Below, in pieces: positions 62,176 through 64,000 of a stretch of DNA of 64,000 nucleotides. The DNA comes from Streptomyces sp. NBC_00376 (GTDB taxonomy: Bacteria > Actinomycetota > Actinomycetes > Streptomycetales > Streptomycetaceae): contig NZ_CP107960.1 in NCBI RefSeq assembly GCF_036077095.1, forward strand, positions 3,100,001 to 3,164,000. The letters run 5' to 3'. How positions within the stretch are numbered: position 1 is the first letter of the stretch; each line of letters opens with the position of its first letter. Both the position numbers and the translations under genes were made by a program. The notes below the pieces were generated by a model. It was given only the letters and a program-made list of their open reading frames with translations. It was not told where the DNA came from and searched no databases.

Positions 62176-63080
62176 GCGCCACCAGTGCACCGGGCGCCGT
62201 CTCGACGGCGCCGTCGAAGCAGCCCGGCAACACACCGCCGTCCAGGGTGAAGAAGGCCCGCAACCCGAAGCGCGTCCTCGTCTACGTCCTGCTGTCGGTC
62301 GGCCTGCTGATCATGTCGGCGCCGTTCCTGTGGATGGCCCTCTCGGCCTTCAAGACGCCGCAGGAACTGACGGCCAGCCCGCCCGTGTGGATCCCGACCG
62401 AGTGGACCCTGGAGAACTTCCGGGACCTGCTCGACAAGCTGGATCTGCCGCTGTACTTCATGAACTCGGTGATCGTGGCGATGCTGGTCACCGCCTCGAA
62501 CCTGGTGTTCTGCTCGATGCTCGGGTACGCCCTGGCCAAGCTGAACTTCGCCGGCCGCAACAAGATCTTCGGCCTGGTTCTCGGCGCCCTGATGGTGCCC
62601 GGCAACCTGATGCTGCTGCCGCTGTTCGTGCTGATGAGCAAGTTGCATCTGATCGACTCGTACGCCGGTCTGGTGCTGCCGTTCGCCGCCGGGGCCTTCG
62701 GGGTCTTCCTGATGCGGCAGTTCATGCAGTCGATCCCGGACGAGCTGCTGGAAGCGGCCCGGATGGACGGCGCCGGTGAGTGGTACATCTTCTGGCGCAT
62801 CGTGATGCCGCTGGTGAAGCCCGCACTGGCGACGCTCTCGATCTTCACGTTCCTGGGCTCCTGGAACAACTTCGTCTGGCCGCTCATCGCGACCAACGAC
62901 CCCGACAAGTACACCCTGCCGGTCGCCCTGGCCACCTTCGCCACCGACCCCAACAAGGCGGGCGGCTCCAACGGCATGCTGATGGCCGGCTCCCTGCTGG
63001 TCGTCCTGCCCGTCGTGATCCTGTTCATCGCGCTCCAGCGGCACTTCACCCAGGGCATCGCCACCGCCGGCATGAAGTAG
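62172..63080 (+). CDS. Sugar ABC transporter permease, MalG/CebG type
   Basis: 302 residues with six helices and coupling loop ELLEAARMDGAGEWYIFWRIVMP. Pairs with the preceding permease to form the channel. The C-terminus (FIALQRHFTQGIATAGMK) is the standard CUT1 ending. It is followed after 91 bp by the GH1 gene. Confidence 0.93.
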   Translation: MSATSAPGAVSTAPSKQPGNTPPSRVKKARNPKRVLVYVLLSVGLLIMSAPFLWMALSAFKTPQELTASPPVWIPTEWTLENFRDLLDKLDLPLYFMNSVIVAMLVTASNLVFCSMLGYALAKLNFAGRNKIFGLVLGALMVPGNLMLLPLFVLMSKLHLIDSYAGLVLPFAAGAFGVFLMRQFMQSIPDELLEAARMDGAGEWYIFWRIVMPLVKPALATLSIFTFLGSWNNFVWPLIATNDPDKYTLPVALATFATDPNKAGGSNGMLMAGSLLVVLPVVILFIALQRHFTQGIATAGMK

Positions 63081-63171
63081 GGCCGGCCCCGGCAGCCCCA
63101 CCGAAACGTACGAGGCCACGGCCCCACACCCCGTCGGCCACACCCCTTCATCACCAGAGAGACAGTTTGCG

Positions 63172-64000
63172 ATGACGCACACCCAGGTCCCGTTCCCCGA
63201 AAACTTCCTGTGGGGCGCCTCCACGGCCGCCCACCAGATCGAGGGCAACAACACCAACAGCGACTGGTGGGTCAAGGAGCACGCCGCGGGCACCCACATC
63301 CAGGAGCCCAGCCTGGACGCCTGCGACAGCTACCACCGCTGGCACGAGGACATGGACGTGCTGGCCGGTCTGGGCTTCACCGACTACCGGTTCTCCATCG
63401 AGTGGGCGCGCATCGAGCCGGCCGAGGGCCGGTTCTCCCGGGCCGAACTCGCCCACTACCGCCGCATGGTCGAGGGCGCCATCGAGCGCGGCCTGCGCCC
63501 CATGATCACCCTCCACCACTTCACCGTGCCGCAGTGGTTCGAGGCGCGCGGCGGCTGGACCGCCGAAGGCGCGACCGAGCTCTTCGCGCGTTACGTCGCG
63601 GCCTGTGCACCCGTGATCGCCGAGGGCGTCAGCCACGTCTGCACCATCAACGAGCCGAACATGATCGCCGTCATGGCCGGCCAGGCCAAGCGGGGCGACA
63701 ACAGCTTCCCGCCGGCCGGGCTGCCGACCCCCGACGACGAGACCACCGAGGCCGTCATCGCCGCGCACCACGCGGCCGTCAAGGAGGTCCGGGCGATCAA
63801 CCCGGACATCCAGGTCGGCTGGACCATCGCCAACCAGGTCTACCAGGCCCTGCCCGGCGCCGAGGAGGTCACCGCGGCCTACCGTCACCCCCGCGAGGAC
63901 GTCTTCATCGAGGCCGCCCGCGGCGACGACTGGATCGGTGTGCAGTCCTACACCCGCACCAAGATCGGCACCGACGGCCCGATACCCACCGCCGAGGGCG
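63172..64000 (+). CDS. GH1 beta-glucosidase-type glycosidase, 3' end cut by window edge
   Basis: 276 codons visible of an expected ~400-450. N-terminus FPENFLWGASTAAHQIEGN is the GH1 signature, the acid/base Glu161 is in CTINEPN, and LHHFTVPQWFEARGGW is the conserved sugar-binding segment. The nucleophile Glu lies beyond the window. No signal peptide, so it hydrolyses imported oligosaccharides in the cytoplasm. The order LacI, SBP, F, G, GH1 parallels the cebR-cebEFG-bglC cellobiose system, but the operator sequence differs, so the sugar may be another beta-glycoside. Confidence 0.9.
   Translation, partial: MTHTQVPFPENFLWGASTAAHQIEGNNTNSDWWVKEHAAGTHIQEPSLDACDSYHRWHEDMDVLAGLGFTDYRFSIEWARIEPAEGRFSRAELAHYRRMVEGAIERGLRPMITLHHFTVPQWFEARGGWTAEGATELFARYVAACAPVIAEGVSHVCTINEPNMIAVMAGQAKRGDNSFPPAGLPTPDDETTEAVIAAHHAAVKEVRAINPDIQVGWTIANQVYQALPGAEEVTAAYRHPREDVFIEAARGDDWIGVQSYTRTKIGTDGPIPTAEG

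Overview
The window is high-GC actinomycete chromosome, almost certainly from a Streptomyces. The evidence is pervasive G/C third positions, a mycothiol gene (mshB), actinobacterial families (DUF3117, DUF3558, a 7Fe ferredoxin), and a five-gene operon with the order of the Streptomyces morphogenesis locus bldKABCDE. No rRNA, tRNA, CRISPR array, IS element or phage gene was seen.

Layout. (1) 1-13 kb is a conserved core block: a SigE-type ECF sigma factor with its zinc anti-sigma factor, an O-methyltransferase, DUF3117, enoyl-CoA hydratase, DNA-3-methyladenine glycosylase I, a DivIVA-like membrane protein, a FolP2-like dihydropteroate synthase homologue, a LOG-type protein, dapE, a lytic-transglycosylase-like protein, dapC, ferredoxin, a GNAT acetyltransferase and a SirB1-type protein. 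Much of this matches, from memory, the Mycobacterium tuberculosis Rv1202-Rv1222 neighbourhood. (2) 13-19.3 kb looks accessory: a TetM/OtrA-type ribosomal protection GTPase with a possible leader ORF, a secreted Gly-Arg-Asp repeat protein with a C-terminal sorting-like signal, a class F sortase, and an FG-GAP beta-propeller protein. (3) 19.4-31 kb holds a DUF3558 lipoprotein, a fully overlapping ABC exporter/two-component cassette, a peptidoglycan-binding-type membrane protein, mshB with a DUF6113 gene, a 64-residue membrane protein, a dipeptidyl-peptidase IV and an 8-TM protein.

(4) 31-51 kb is an oligopeptide-uptake island: two paralogous minus-strand opp operons (order SBP-B-C-D-F) flank the plus-strand bldK operon (order A-B-C-D-E). 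Each of the three has a strong hairpin directly after its solute-binding-protein gene, which probably sets high binding-protein to permease ratios. A small secreted protein of unknown function lies between bldK and the third operon, bracketed by two palindromes with the same core. (5) 51-57.5 kb: typA/bipA, an orphan peptide-binding lipoprotein carrying an (AEKKD)n insertion, and a MarR regulator with an isochorismatase-fold enzyme in which Gly replaces the catalytic Cys. (6) 57.5-64 kb is a carbohydrate module: a LacI-family regulator, an AXE1-type acetyl esterase, a CUT1-type sugar ABC transporter and a GH1 beta-glycosidase cut by the window edge. Matching 14-bp operator-like sites precede the regulator and the transporter operon.

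Gene starts were chosen from ribosome-binding sites and stop/start overlaps. All homology statements come from reading motifs, not from database searches.
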